A stretch of DNA of 64,000 nucleotides from Trichomonas vaginalis G3 (Eukaryota; Parabasalia; Trichomonadida; Trichomonadidae): the NCBI RefSeq assembly GCF_026262505.1, contig NC_067207.1:8834082-8898081 (forward strand). The letters are read 5' to 3'. Position numbers and translations under genes: made by a program. Position 1 is the first letter of the stretch; each line of letters begins with the position of its first letter. The notes beneath the pieces are model-generated. The model did not search any database and had not been told where the DNA came from. It saw only the letters and a list, made by a program, of their open reading frames with translations. Shown here in pieces: positions 19,301-29,855 of the stretch.

Positions 19301-22195
19301 ATGAGTTCAACATTACAAAAATTACTGGAAAAAGCGAAGAACATTCCTACAGATAACGTTAAAGAAGATGTGGAGTGTTTAGGAGATTTGCTTACACACG
19401 GAAAGATATATTTTGACTTTTGTTTTTCGAGATTTCAATTGGTTGCTGACAAACCAGAAGCACAAACAGTTATTCAGCGTATCATCGGGTCAGAAAATGA
19501 TCCAAATTACTATCTACCGTTTGTTGGTCTTCTTTTGGGCAAAATTTCTCCATCAGAATCTGCAAAGTTCCTATTTAATTTACTTACAACAGACAAAGCA
19601 CCCGCATTATGCGGATACATTCTTATTCAAACAAGTACAAATCTATATATTAAAGAATTATGTACTTTATTATTTAATTCGATTCCTGGTCCATCAAAAA
19701 TATTAATGCGCGATGATTTACTCTTCAGATACTTAGGGTTAGGCGGAAATATGGATTTCGTTGTCAATTGCCTTGAAAAAATCCCAGCAAATAATTCTTA
19801 CCAATTTTACCAGGAATTTCTCCTATTTTTCACTTGGCTAATTGGAAATGGATGCAAATCCGAGAAACTCTTATCATTAGCTATTGATATCGCTGTTACA
19901 AATCCAGATCCATTAACTTTAATCCAGGTTATTCATCAATCGGATTACAATGTGCCAAAAGCATTTGCAGATTGGATTGAACAAAATCTTGATAGCAATG
20001 CACCAAAATTCGAAGACAATCGTAAGATTTCATTACCAATTGACAAATTACCACCTTTACTTCGTATCCAGTTGATCAAACCAGCTACATCAGCACTCAA
20101 TACGCCAAGATTTGTCCGCTCTGTTAAAATTAACCACGGTTGTGCTCCAGAAGTCATGAAACGCTTAATTTCAGAAAATGATCCTAAATTAGTTCACGAT
20201 TTAGCAATTTCTAGTCCAAGATTAGTATTACTGAACCAAGAAATCCCTATTAAATACACTCTTCTTGCAATGGCTGCGATTAAAAATCCAAATTTAGTAT
20301 ATTTGTTTCTTGGTGAGTTTTGCAAGCTCGAACCAGAGAAACAATACCAAGATTTGATTTCTGCTGCATGTTATGGCCTCCAGATAATCTCAGAAAGAAA
20401 TGCCAGAGCTGTTTCTTTAGTTTTTCCTAAAATTAGATCAATTTTAGACGCAAACATTAATCCTTCCATTAATAAATATCTGTTACTGGCATTATCCAAT
20501 GCCGTAATCCAAGATGGCCTCCACAGTGGCTTTATTTGGAGAGATTACAAATGCATCTTAACTCCGACGGAAACAGAGTACGAAGACCCATTATTAGTTC
20601 ACAATGCCATCACTACATTAATAACCAGTAAGGATCCGGACTATTGCGAGGCCGCGGAATACCATTTATTACAACTCTCCAAACAAAACAGGCCTTTGGT
20701 CGAACTCGCGATACTCCAGATACCACCAGAAAAATTATCTAAGTATCCGCAGCTACTCAATCTTCGTCCGAAACTTTGGGAAGCAGCAGATCCGAAAACG
20801 GACATGTTACAAGTCAAAGTTCTTAACGAGATGAAGAAACCGAAGACATTATTCAGAAGGCTTATGATAGCTACAGCAATCGGAGCTTTTCCTGATGCTT
20901 TCCATGACAGGAAAAATATTCTGAAATTTGCCGAGGATATTTTCAATGCAGGCAAGGATATTTATGGTGGCAAGCTAGCGTATATACAAGAACCTGAACT
21001 TGAAGAACATTTACAGTCAAAAGACGAAGATATAAGATTTGCAGCCGTTTATGCTATTACTATGCTCATTGCCAATGGATTATTAATACCGTATAGATAT
21101 GAAAAGAAACTTATGACAGCCACGTCCGATCAATCCTCTCTTGTACGTATTATTGCCTTATTTGGTATTTCTTTCTGCAGAATTTCAACTCCAGAAGTAA
21201 ATATCAAGAGAGTACTTAAAGACAAGAAATATGGCACAGAAGATATGATTGGTTTAGGTTATTGTATCACATCTTCAACAACTCAGCTTGTTAACTTCCT
21301 CAGAAGCGAATACAAGCTTGTTTCAAAGATTCCATACTTGTGGGCCCACGTTTCTGAAGCATGTAAGTTCCTTTTGTTTAAGGATGATATTTGCGAAGGA
21401 GATCCAATCGGTTTAGCTCAATACATCCATTTAACAATCAAAGATCCAGATACAGATCGTTTGGTCCAGCAGCTTCTCGAGCAAACAGAGAAAACTCCTG
21501 AAATTTTTGGAGCAGCACTTTTGGGAACGATTCCATTCCTTCCATTCAGCCACTGCCCACTTATATTGGATGAGCGTCAGAGAAAGATATTTGAAGCTAT
21601 TCCAGATGGCGAAGATTACGAATTATTGAAAGCAATTATCAAACATCCAAGATTAGCCCAAAAAGAACCACAAAAAGCTGAAACAACAACTTCTACAGTG
21701 GATAGAATCAGAAATCAATATAAGACACTTCCATCGTCAGAATTTATGTCACTTTTATCGGCACTTTCAAACCCTCAAAAATTAGAATTAATTTCAGAGA
21801 AAAAAGAATATTCTTTATACGTTGCCGCCAAGCTTAACAACCTTGAAGAAGCAGGAAAGCTGATTGGCTGCATGGACTGGGATGATTTCTCCCTAAAAGC
21901 AGCTTCCGCAGCGTTTAAAGACTCAATTTTGGAAATTTTACCTGTAATTTTCAATGAAACCTTGGATATCGAAAGAATGTCAATGTTCTTAGCATTCGTT
22001 ATCTTCGAGGAAAGGATTGGTAAAGAAAAAGCTGTAGCAATGTTACCTTGGATGTTATCTCAAATTCATCCATCAGATGATCTCGTCAAACAGTTCCAGA
22101 ATGCTAATATATCAACTAAGGATATCGCCCATGCTCTTATTTTGACAAATCCTGAAATATCTGAATCGAATTTCTTTGAACTTTTTGACAAATAA
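19301..22195 (+). CDS. Large HEAT-like helical repeat protein
   Basis: The protein is 964 residues. Paired helices run along its whole length (for example IKYTLLAMAAIKNPNLVYLFLGEF, SINKYLLLALSNAVIQ, IRFAAVYAITMLIANGLL, VRIIALFGISFCRIS). The texture is that of HEAT/ARM scaffolds and recalls focadhesin or proteasome-cyclosome repeat proteins, but I cannot assign a family. There is no signal peptide, no membrane segment and no catalytic motif. The ATG lies directly behind an initiator-like TCATTT. The frame is intact, and codon use is like its neighbours. Function is unknown; a scaffold role is only suggested by the fold. Confidence 0.6.
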   Translation: MSSTLQKLLEKAKNIPTDNVKEDVECLGDLLTHGKIYFDFCFSRFQLVADKPEAQTVIQRIIGSENDPNYYLPFVGLLLGKISPSESAKFLFNLLTTDKAPALCGYILIQTSTNLYIKELCTLLFNSIPGPSKILMRDDLLFRYLGLGGNMDFVVNCLEKIPANNSYQFYQEFLLFFTWLIGNGCKSEKLLSLAIDIAVTNPDPLTLIQVIHQSDYNVPKAFADWIEQNLDSNAPKFEDNRKISLPIDKLPPLLRIQLIKPATSALNTPRFVRSVKINHGCAPEVMKRLISENDPKLVHDLAISSPRLVLLNQEIPIKYTLLAMAAIKNPNLVYLFLGEFCKLEPEKQYQDLISAACYGLQIISERNARAVSLVFPKIRSILDANINPSINKYLLLALSNAVIQDGLHSGFIWRDYKCILTPTETEYEDPLLVHNAITTLITSKDPDYCEAAEYHLLQLSKQNRPLVELAILQIPPEKLSKYPQLLNLRPKLWEAADPKTDMLQVKVLNEMKKPKTLFRRLMIATAIGAFPDAFHDRKNILKFAEDIFNAGKDIYGGKLAYIQEPELEEHLQSKDEDIRFAAVYAITMLIANGLLIPYRYEKKLMTATSDQSSLVRIIALFGISFCRISTPEVNIKRVLKDKKYGTEDMIGLGYCITSSTTQLVNFLRSEYKLVSKIPYLWAHVSEACKFLLFKDDICEGDPIGLAQYIHLTIKDPDTDRLVQQLLEQTEKTPEIFGAALLGTIPFLPFSHCPLILDERQRKIFEAIPDGEDYELLKAIIKHPRLAQKEPQKAETTTSTVDRIRNQYKTLPSSEFMSLLSALSNPQKLELISEKKEYSLYVAAKLNNLEEAGKLIGCMDWDDFSLKAASAAFKDSILEILPVIFNETLDIERMSMFLAFVIFEERIGKEKAVAMLPWMLSQIHPSDDLVKQFQNANISTKDIAHALILTNPEISESNFFELFDK

Positions 22196-22503
22196 ATTAT
22201 TAGATGTTTATTTGAAATAAATTAACAAAAAAAGTTTATGTTTTTTAATAATATGTAACAAATTAAGGATAGTTTTTATGAATTAACAAAACAAAAAGAA
22301 TATAAAACTAATATTGTCTGTAATTGTTCGATTTCTAACATTTGTAGATAGTAAAGCAAATTTCGAGTATTTGTGTTGAGTGACAACAAGAAATTTTGAG
22401 TAAATAAGGAAATATTACTTAATATTCCGGGAAAATCGAGTAAAGTCAGCTTATATATAAAGCAAAGCATGTGATCATGCTACACAAATATATTTCGAAG
22501 TTA
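22196..22503. other. Convergent intergenic region
   Basis: The 3' ends of the plus-strand HEAT-like gene and the minus-strand Myb-like gene face each other here. AT-rich, nothing else seen. Confidence 0.5.
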
Positions 22504-22878
22504 TTAAGTATCGAGTTCTTTCCATCTTGGTAGATTTGAAACGTTTTTGAATTTTTTAGTTAAATCCGAAACTTTCTTGCCATTTTTAGAAAATATAGAG
22601 TATTCTCTATATATTGTTTTCCATTGTTGACCAAATTTTTTAACTGCATTAAATAAAACGTCAAGTTCCTCTTCTGTCCAGGTTCCTGGTGTCATTTGTG
22701 CCTTTTTAGGTTTTTTGGAAAAATATTTCTTGTTTAATTTCATAGGTTCTTGAGGATTATAAATATCATGCGAAACGTATTCTGAATATGAATTCAGAAT
22801 ATTTCTGTATTGGAAGGATACAACTGGAAGAGTCCTAATAAAAGCTTTAATCTCTTCATCAGTTGGTTCAGTACTCAT
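22504..22878 (-). CDS. Small Myb/SANT-domain protein
   Basis: The protein is 124 residues. After a charged N-terminus, residues about 65-105 read GTWTEEELDVLFNAVKKFGQQW, then KTIYREYSIF and a helix to KKFKNVSNLPRW. The spaced tryptophans (WTEEE, QQWKTI, LPRW) and three helices are those of a single Myb/SANT repeat. Such proteins bind DNA or histone tails. In trichomonads single-repeat Myb proteins serve as core-promoter and gene-specific factors, and that role is inferred here. Upstream, a TCACTTTT initiator-like site (minus strand, near 22904) gives a leader of about 24 bases. Confidence 0.68.
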   Translation of the reverse strand: MSTEPTDEEIKAFIRTLPVVSFQYRNILNSYSEYVSHDIYNPQEPMKLNKKYFSKKPKKAQMTPGTWTEEELDVLFNAVKKFGQQWKTIYREYSIFSKNGKKVSDLTKKFKNVSNLPRWKELDT

Positions 22879-22895
22879 TTGATGTTTTTGGGGAA

Positions 22896-22905
22896 AAAAA
22901 GTGAC
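22896..22905 (-). promoter_or_regulatory. Initiator-like TCACTTTTTT of the Myb-like gene
   Basis: On the minus strand TCAC followed by a T-run fits the initiator. It lies about 24 bases before the ATG at 22878. Confidence 0.4.
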
Positions 22906-23127
22906 GTTGTTTCTACCTTGTTATCATAAAATAAGAGAAATGAGTAAATTTAAAGCACCATATGATAACTACATGAGGTGTGAGAACTGAATAGGTTTTT
23001 TTAACAGCTGTAATACATATAATAATATGATAAATTCATATGAAACAAAATATTATCAAATTTTGAATTAGATTAGAAATGAAATATATCGTAATATAAT
23101 ATAACTCGTTTATTTACTAACACTAAT

Positions 23128-23871
23128 TTATTGAGCGGGTTCGATATTGCTCATTAATTTGCAAGTACAAAATCTTTCATCGTTGGCAGATCCGCAGGAA
23201 CATGAAAATGATTCAACGCCACAAGATTTAATAACGTGCCCACTATGGCATGTATTAGCGCAGTTTTTGCAGATATATCCCGAGAGTTTGCAAGTTTCGC
23301 AGATGTAAGCTTTTTGGCTCATTTCATCGCTTCCTGATAATAGGAATGTGCATAATGGAATTGGTGTTGGTGGATTTGTAGGTGGTCGAATTTTACAAGG
23401 AAAATCTTGTGAAGGATCACCACAGTCACAATAGCCATGACTATTTCCGTGTTTACAAACACCTCTATGACCGCAGTGGCACATGTAGTAACAGGCTTCG
23501 CAAGAAATTCTAGGACCAACTAAGTGGCACTGTTCGCAGTTGAACATTTCCATTTGTATACTATCTTTTCCGGAATGGAGGAAATTGCATTGTCTTGGGC
23601 ATTGTGCTGGTATATTCATATCATTTTCGACAGGGTGCTCCAAAAAGCAATGTGATTTATCAAATCCGTAGCCACACCAGCAATATCCAACATGATATCC
23701 TAAATCTACAAGTTCATGGTTTCGATGGCAAAAATTTGCACAATTTTCGCACATTGTTTCATTTGGACCGAAATGGCATGTTTTGCATCTGAATAAATGT
23801 TGGGTAACGGGGATTTTACCACATGTTCTTATTGTACACTCGGGTCGATCAGATCTTTTGCTGTCAGTCAT
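23128..23871 (-). CDS. Protein with three tandem UBR-box-like zinc fingers
   Basis: The protein is 247 residues from the ATG at 23871; the seven residues before it in the frame begin only with TTG. Almost nothing but three UBR-like modules is present. Module 1 (about 12-78): C12...C17, RCKTCHFGP, CENCANFCHRNHE and GYCWCGYG. Module 2 (about 91-159): NCEQCHLVGP, CEACYYMCHCGH and GYCDCGDP. Module 3 (about 174-237): CETCKLSGYICKNCANTCHSGH and FSCSCGS. UBR boxes bind type-1 N-degrons (basic N-termini) in N-recognin ubiquitin ligases such as UBR1/UBR4 and UBR7. No RING, HECT or PHD domain is present, so this may be a free adaptor or a lineage-specific N-end reader. Which substrate-pocket residues remain was not established. 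Confidence 0.8.
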   Translation of the reverse strand: MTDSKRSDRPECTIRTCGKIPVTQHLFRCKTCHFGPNETMCENCANFCHRNHELVDLGYHVGYCWCGYGFDKSHCFLEHPVENDMNIPAQCPRQCNFLHSGKDSIQMEMFNCEQCHLVGPRISCEACYYMCHCGHRGVCKHGNSHGYCDCGDPSQDFPCKIRPPTNPPTPIPLCTFLLSGSDEMSQKAYICETCKLSGYICKNCANTCHSGHVIKSCGVESFSCSCGSANDERFCTCKLMSNIEPAQ

Positions 23872-26800
23872 TATTTTTTTTTTCCTAGTCAAATTTAATC
23901 AAAGCAGTTTACTGATAATCAATACCTATTCACCTCATCAAACGACGGCAAGTAATTGCAATAAAGAAATCTTTTGATTGACAGCATAACTCTTCTAATT
24001 CCAAAGCAAGTAATGAACTTAGTGAACATTTTGCAATTTTGTTCCAGAATGAATCAAAAATATAGCCCGAGTTCAACGCCACAAATACAGTGACCATAAT
24101 CTTACAATGGGATCCGTTTTTTTCAGAATTTTCTGATGTCAGTTCATATTTCATATACAAGATAATATCTCTTTGCAAAGAATATTCAACTATAGAATCT
24201 ATGCCAAAGAAATTATCAGAAGAATTACATTAATTCCCAAAAAATATTAAATAAAAAAACTTTCACAAAGCTTTAGCACATACTCAAGCTTCAATTTCAC
24301 GTAAATTCCTACAGTATTTAAAATTTATATTGTTTAACGATATATTTATTAAAAATTTCAAAATTATTTTTTATTTTTTTATGACTAATGTATTGAATTA
24401 TTGATTATTGATATTACTGAACTTAGACAATGACAGTTACAACAAACTCTCTTTAATATTTATGAAAAAATTAAGATCATTTAATAATATCTTTTCTTAA
24501 GGTTCCTAAGTCGTTTTATGTTTTGACCTATTGTAGAGTTATATGTGTTCATTCAGATTTCTTGAGGTTTCTAGACTTGAAGAAATTGTTACTTTAAAAA
24601 TATTAATTTCATTGAAATTTAATAGTTGATAGAAATAGATTAAAAATTAGAGCAAATTCTATTCCAAAAAATATCCGAAAATCTTGAAATAATCTAAAAT
24701 TTTGTAATTTTAATAGTGATTTTCAGATTTTTCAATTTTTTTGGAGCATTTTAGATCAAGAAAAGATCCAAGCGAGCACACAAAAGGACTACTCATTTAA
24801 AGTGATGGTAACAGTTGAATCAAATTGAACTTTTGGAGTTGATAAAAATATTTCTAATGTGAAGCATCGTTATTATCATCGTTGAAGTATTTCGTCATAA
24901 GGTAATTAGGCTTTAACGCAACTCTATGATGGTCAAAAATAAATGAAGAGAGAAATTGTTCGTTTTAGCATAGAAAACTATCATGACTAATTGGCATAGG
25001 GGAAATCATCGGATATATGTAAAGAATACAATAATACAGCGGGAGTGTAAGTTGGTAAAATTTTGGATTTAATATTGTAGAATTCGAGATTTTGCTCTAA
25101 AATATCACTGATAAGATCCTAATTAATACATAAAAAGAATAATAATTGGGAAATGGAATGCACTTGTGCGAATGCAAGAAAATTTGAAAGAAAAATTAGC
25201 GATACTTAGGATTTTCGTAGCTGTTTAGAATGTTAATACATTTGATGATATCATTTTTTTTTAAAAGTTAAAATTGTTTGTTCAAAAATTTGAATGAAAT
25301 TAATCATAAACTAATCAATAAAATTTGTAATAAATTATAACAAATTTAAATGAAATACAGAAAATTTATAAATTGAATTAAATTGAAAGCGAATTTTTCA
25401 TGTTAGCTTATTTATATTATATCAATATTTTTGAATAAATCTCAATTTTTTTTTGAAACCGTAATAAAATCTTCGGTTAAGAAGATCTATTAAATTCATT
25501 GTTTTGGATATTTTTTTCGACAAATAGCTTAAATCGATTACAAAAGTGAAATTTACAAAAAATTGAATACGAAGCATGGTTTTAGTTGAGAATCGGAATC
25601 GGAGTTGATAAAATATTCAATTATTAAGCCAGTAAAATAAAATCTTGTGGAATTGTGAGTGAGGTTCTTTCAATATCTGGTCTCAATTATTTTAAGGCGA
25701 TATTATCCTTTAGAGATCCAGAAGAATACATTTGTTTCTCAAATTAATAAAATCTTTTGCATTTGAATTCAAATTATTATGAATTTGTGAGCTATCTTTC
25801 AAAATTTAACCAGTAAATAAACAAATTCGAACAACGTGACGATCCTGCTGCATTATGTTTAATAAGCCAATTATTATCTTTATATTCAAAACCGCTCACC
25901 TAATTCAAAACACGAATTTCAAAGAATCACAAAAAATAAAGCTTTATTCTTCAGGTATTAATTTCATATTGATGGCTATTATATCAAAATTTTAATAGCA
26001 AATTGCATTAAATATTCATAATTTTATTTCCTTTCAAAATCGTCTACATCATTTTCAGAAGGCCCCTTATATTATTTTCTCGAATCATAATATTTACTGC
26101 TAGGACAATCGATGTATTTGGGTAATTCTGAATTATTCTCAATTTTCCTAAAACAATCAAATCTAGAAAACTATAAAAATCAAATTTGGCCAATATATCA
26201 TAATTACCAATTAATGGGAGTTCCTAAAACACGAAAAAATCTACAAAATAACATATTGTATTTAAATTAGTTTATTTCCAGTCTCTAAGTATATATTTGA
26301 AGGAACCGACTTCTATAACTAATTGTTACACAATACATGAGAGAATATACCTTAATCCATTTGCGTATCGCTTTCCAATGGCTGAATACAAAGCATATGC
26401 CCAATTTTCTCATTTAAGTTCACTTTTTAAGAAATATCTCACATCTACTAATATCAGTAAATGTAATTCGATGACTTTCATGACTTTCTTTGATTTTTCA
26501 ATCAAAACAATGTTTCTGCTTTTTCTGTTGGAAAGTTATTTTTCAAAAATATTAATGTATTCTTATTATTTACTATAACACAAGATAAAATAACATGATA
26601 ATAAAGACAAATTTTTTATATTTTGAAAATTATATTTTCAAATCCAAAACTTCCTTCTTAATTTTATTTTCCTGCCTCTTTATTGATTTTAATATACATT
26701 CGAAATGATTACTGGTTTACCGAATGATAGAAAATTGAATTAGCAAATTGAATACCCTTTCAATCTCAGAAGCATGCCTCACAATTTATCACTTTCAATT

Positions 26801-26962
26801 TTAAGCTCTTGTAAAATGTTTGCTGTTAAAACAATGTTGTTCCACTCATGATCTAGACCCCAAAACACTAAAAGATAGCAATAATAATTCACTAAATTTT
26901 TCAAGAATTGTGAACTTAGAATTTTTTTTTGTGATAACTTATCAATAATTAAAAGCCAGAGA
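23872..26962. other. Long gene-free region
   Basis: About 3.1 kb with no supportable gene. It is strongly AT-rich with scattered homopolymers. A 93-codon frame at 26297-26578 has no ATG at its opening and no family features. No repeat or RNA gene was recognised. Confidence 0.5.
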
Positions 26963-27739
26963 ATGGAGCTCGCTTCTGCTCAATCTCCAATTGATAACTT
27001 AAGCGACTCCAAAGGAAATGGTAAGTTACAGGATAAACAATCACCTTTTAAAAACGCTACAATCAATTTCATCAACATGTGCCAATCTTCAAATTCAACA
27101 CGATATAACATTAAAAGGACATCTGACAAATTAGGTTTTCGGCAACGTCGTTTCTACGACGTTGTTAATACCCTTGAAACAATTGGCTGTTGCCCCAAGG
27201 TTGATGCCGATACATTTATTTGGTTAGGGTTTGACCAAGTAAGAACTGCAATTGATAGAATGGCTAAAGAACGTGGAGTTTACATGGAGAATTTTTCACT
27301 AGAAGAAATCTTCCCCACAGATGGACCTATTTCCATCCAACGTATTACTGAGGAGTTTTTGCTTCTTTTTATTGCTCTTGAGTCTACAACGATAAATATC
27401 CTCGAAGCTTCAGCATTCCTGTCAAGGGATACTGAACGCGAAAAAACTACTCGTTGTAAGCTATATCAAGTTGCTGCTATTTTGGAAATAGCAGGAGTGG
27501 TAAAGAAGACAGATAAGCAAAGCGAGTTTAGCCTTGTTCCAGATAATTTCATTTCTGCGACCGAGAAAATAACAGGAAAGTCACGTGATCCAACTTCCCT
27601 TGGATTTCTCCTCAATCGTTCCACACCATTTATGGAGGTTGAAGTTTGCCCTATTATCAAATCTCGTCGCTCTGAATACATCAGTATTCAGGAATCTTCT
27701 GAAATTAGTGAACCACAGACAACACCAGAAGAATATTAG
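26963..27739 (+). CDS. E2F-like factor with two winged-helix domains (E2F7/8-like)
   Basis: The protein is 258 residues. Domain 1 (about 30-92) holds TRYNIKRTSDKLGFRQRRFYDVVNTLETIG, which carries the RRxYDV recognition-helix signature of E2F/DP proteins. Domain 2 (about 118-190) holds TTINILEASAFLSRDTEREKTTRCKLYQVAAILEIAGVVKK. It resembles a second E2F winged helix (RLYDIxNVLExxGLI), with its recognition helix altered to CKLYQV. Two such domains in one chain without a DP partner is the design of E2F7/8 and plant DEL repressors of cell-cycle genes. No coiled-coil or marked-box dimerisation region and no RB-binding tail are visible. DNA target and sign of regulation are inferred only. Confidence 0.72.
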   Translation: MELASAQSPIDNLSDSKGNGKLQDKQSPFKNATINFINMCQSSNSTRYNIKRTSDKLGFRQRRFYDVVNTLETIGCCPKVDADTFIWLGFDQVRTAIDRMAKERGVYMENFSLEEIFPTDGPISIQRITEEFLLLFIALESTTINILEASAFLSRDTEREKTTRCKLYQVAAILEIAGVVKKTDKQSEFSLVPDNFISATEKITGKSRDPTSLGFLLNRSTPFMEVEVCPIIKSRRSEYISIQESSEISEPQTTPEEY

Positions 27740-28125
27740 ACTATTTTTTGTTCGGATTTTTTCTTATCATTGTAATTTTAAAGTTTATTATTTTAAATTT
27801 ACTCATTTTTTAGCATTAATACATCTCACTATCCCTTAATATAACACTACATTCTGTATGATTAGTAACTCTCATTATGACATTAATAGAAAGATTTAGG
27901 CAGTTATTCATCGAGGAAATATAATTTCGCTCCAGTAATTTTCACTTATGTTAGGCAAAATATCGATTACAATTGAGAATATCCCATTTCGAGGAATATT
28001 ATTCAATTTTTCATTAAATTTTTCAAAGGTAAAAACTTTTACAATCATATTTCATATGTACTGGGGTCATAGTAACCGAAAATATCATTAGGCCTCATAG
28101 TTACCATCAAATTTATATAAAGTAG
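27740..28125. other. Intergenic region before the DM10 gene
   Basis: AT-rich, with no frame of note. It ends at the initiator-like site of the DM10 gene. Confidence 0.5.
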
Positions 28126-28133
28126 TCACTTTT
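28126..28133 (+). promoter_or_regulatory. Initiator-like site of the DM10 gene
   Basis: TCACTTTT matches the initiator pattern and gives a leader of about 25 bases before the ATG at 28153. Confidence 0.5.
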
Positions 28134-28152
28134 TTACATACGTTATCAAAGA

Positions 28153-28704
28153 ATGAATAGCGATAAACCGTATAATGAACTTAGATTCTTAGCCAAGATG
28201 ATATCAAAGAATCCAGATAATGATAAGCGCGAATTTTCAGTTATATTTTCACTCGTTAATGATGAAGTTAAAGTTTGGGAAAATAAAACAGATGGTTTTG
28301 ACGGAGGTTTTGTTTACAAAGCTCCACATATTCGCCCAAAGGCTCCACCACATTATAATGACATGTATATCGGTGCTAATGTTGAAATTAATCATGTCGT
28401 ATATAAATTATACGGCGCTCCAGAAAACACATACGAGATTATGGAAGCATACTCAGATGATTTCCCAAGATCAGATCTAACCGTCATTATTCCCAAACTT
28501 AAGCCAATAAAGAGCAAACTTCAAGAAGACATGATGCAAAAGCTGATTCCAGATACAGATAGAATTAAACTTACAGATGCAGAAAATATCCTTCAACATT
28601 GCGGAGTTGAACTTTGCGAACAAGAAATTATTTCTATCATACGCAGATATAGATTTTTCATGACCAAAACATTTTCTGTTCAAGAATTTATTAACTCTAT
28701 TTAA
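28153..28704 (+). CDS. DM10/EF-hand-like flagellar protein, C-terminal EFHC1/2-like
   Basis: The protein is 183 residues. Residues about 6-105 form one DM10 domain: LRFLAKMISKNPDNDKREFSVIF, then the conserved YIGANVEINHVVYKLYGAPENTYEIME block. The remaining 80 residues are helical (LQEDMMQKLIP..., CGVELCEQEIISIIRRYRFF) and align with the EF-hand-like tail of EFHC1/EFHC2. That is the third DM10 plus tail of the three-DM10 animal proteins. EFHC proteins are microtubule inner proteins of doublet microtubules, so a place in the axoneme of the trichomonad flagella is likely. The calcium-binding loops are not conserved. The frame is intact. Confidence 0.8.
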   Translation: MNSDKPYNELRFLAKMISKNPDNDKREFSVIFSLVNDEVKVWENKTDGFDGGFVYKAPHIRPKAPPHYNDMYIGANVEINHVVYKLYGAPENTYEIMEAYSDDFPRSDLTVIIPKLKPIKSKLQEDMMQKLIPDTDRIKLTDAENILQHCGVELCEQEIISIIRRYRFFMTKTFSVQEFINSI

Positions 28705-28892
28705 AGAATTCCTTTGTTTTTTTTTATTCTTCAATCACTTTATCTCGAATTTTTTTTATTAATCTGAACTTTATATCTTTAATTTAATGTTTCAGTAGTT
28801 AATGGACCAAATGAATAGAAAAATTAATCTAATTATCTCAATACAAGTTTATTTATTTGGTGTAGAGAATTAATGTCGATTTACTTATGAAT

Positions 28893-29852
28893 TTAGAAAT
28901 CGAACATATCACCAAGATCAAGTGGTGCAGCGGCTTCTTCCTGGACTGGTTCTTCTTGAGCTGCTGGAGCGGCGCCACCAGCTGGAGCGGAAGCTGCAGC
29001 GGCCTTAGCGGCAGCAGCAAGAGCCTCTGGATCGGAAAGCAACTTCTGGAGGTCCTCGATTTGCTTCATATTGTGCTCGATTGCGATAGCAATAGCAGCA
29101 ATATCCTTGAAAGCACCGCCGATAAGGTGTGGAGCAGAAGCAGCGCATGGATAGCCAACAGCGAGTGAGAGGCCAGCAACTTTGCGGAGACCAGAGTTGA
29201 ACTTCTCAGCAAGGACCTGATCGGTGATGGAAAGAATGCATGGATCATACATGTTTCCGTTATCGAAGAGGGCTTCGATCTTGAGTGTGTACTTGAATGG
29301 CATGATGCCGAGAATGTTGAGGATGTTGGCTTCAGAAGCACCGACTCTCTGGCCAGCCCAAATGAGTTGCTTCTCACCAGTGATTTCGATTGTGCCCTTG
29401 AAAATCTTACACTGGATGTTGAGAGCGTGGAGCATTTTGATATCATTTGGTGACATGGATGTGCGCTGTGGATAAAGTGTGACATCGCATGGGGCGATAG
29501 CACCAACCTTAGCAGCTGAACCAAGGCAGTTAGCATCAATGACGTCCTTGATGCCCTTGAAGTTGCCGTTTGTGAAGATAAGGCCAGCACCATTATAAAG
29601 ATGCTTTTTGAGCTGCTGAAGGCTTGGCATTTCTTCCTTGAGTTCTTGAACAGCACGGCGCATGAGTGAGTTCTTACCAACGAGGACTTCAGCACCGAGT
29701 TCGGCGACACCAGCACGGATGTTAAGGAGCTGGGAGGCTGTAACATTCATTGATGTGACAATGCAAACCTTGTGGTACTTGCGGAAGAGGCCGTGGAGCT
29801 TGGAGACGTAGTCAAGCTTCTTTTGTGGGATGGTCTTCTCGTGATGCGTTCT
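28893..29852 (-). CDS. RPLP0: 60S acidic ribosomal protein P0 (uL10), 5' end undefined
   Basis: The frame encodes P0 from HEKTIPQKKLDYVSKLHGLF through VLVGKNSLMRRAV, IKMLHALNIQCKIFKGTIEI and the TLYPQRTSM loop. It ends with an Ala/Pro-rich hinge and the stalk tail DLGDMFDF. P0 anchors the P1/P2 stalk on 25S rRNA and recruits elongation factors. The only ATG in frame (29750, MNVTASQ) would cut off about 30 conserved residues that are plainly coded upstream. The frame has no ATG before the conserved sequence begins near 29852, and no trichomonad intron signal is visible. Codon use is GC-richer than neighbours, as in highly expressed genes. Either the start lies beyond an unrecognised intron, or this is a 5'-truncated copy fused to unrelated AT-rich DNA. 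Confidence 0.85.
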   Translation of the reverse strand, partial: RTHHEKTIPQKKLDYVSKLHGLFRKYHKVCIVTSMNVTASQLLNIRAGVAELGAEVLVGKNSLMRRAVQELKEEMPSLQQLKKHLYNGAGLIFTNGNFKGIKDVIDANCLGSAAKVGAIAPCDVTLYPQRTSMSPNDIKMLHALNIQCKIFKGTIEITGEKQLIWAGQRVGASEANILNILGIMPFKYTLKIEALFDNGNMYDPCILSITDQVLAEKFNSGLRKVAGLSLAVGYPCAASAPHLIGGAFKDIAAIAIAIEHNMKQIEDLQKLLSDPEALAAAAKAAAASAPAGGAAPAAQEEPVQEEAAAPLDLGDMFDF

Positions 29853-29855
29853 AGA

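Noticed and set aside
26297-26578. 93-codon frame in the 24-27 kb region
   Set aside because: Opens with TTG, aromatic-rich, no family features; treated as chance.
29066-29746. 226-codon minus-strand frame overlapping ribosomal P0
   Set aside because: It is an out-of-frame shadow of P0, serine/leucine-rich because of the C-ending codon bias.
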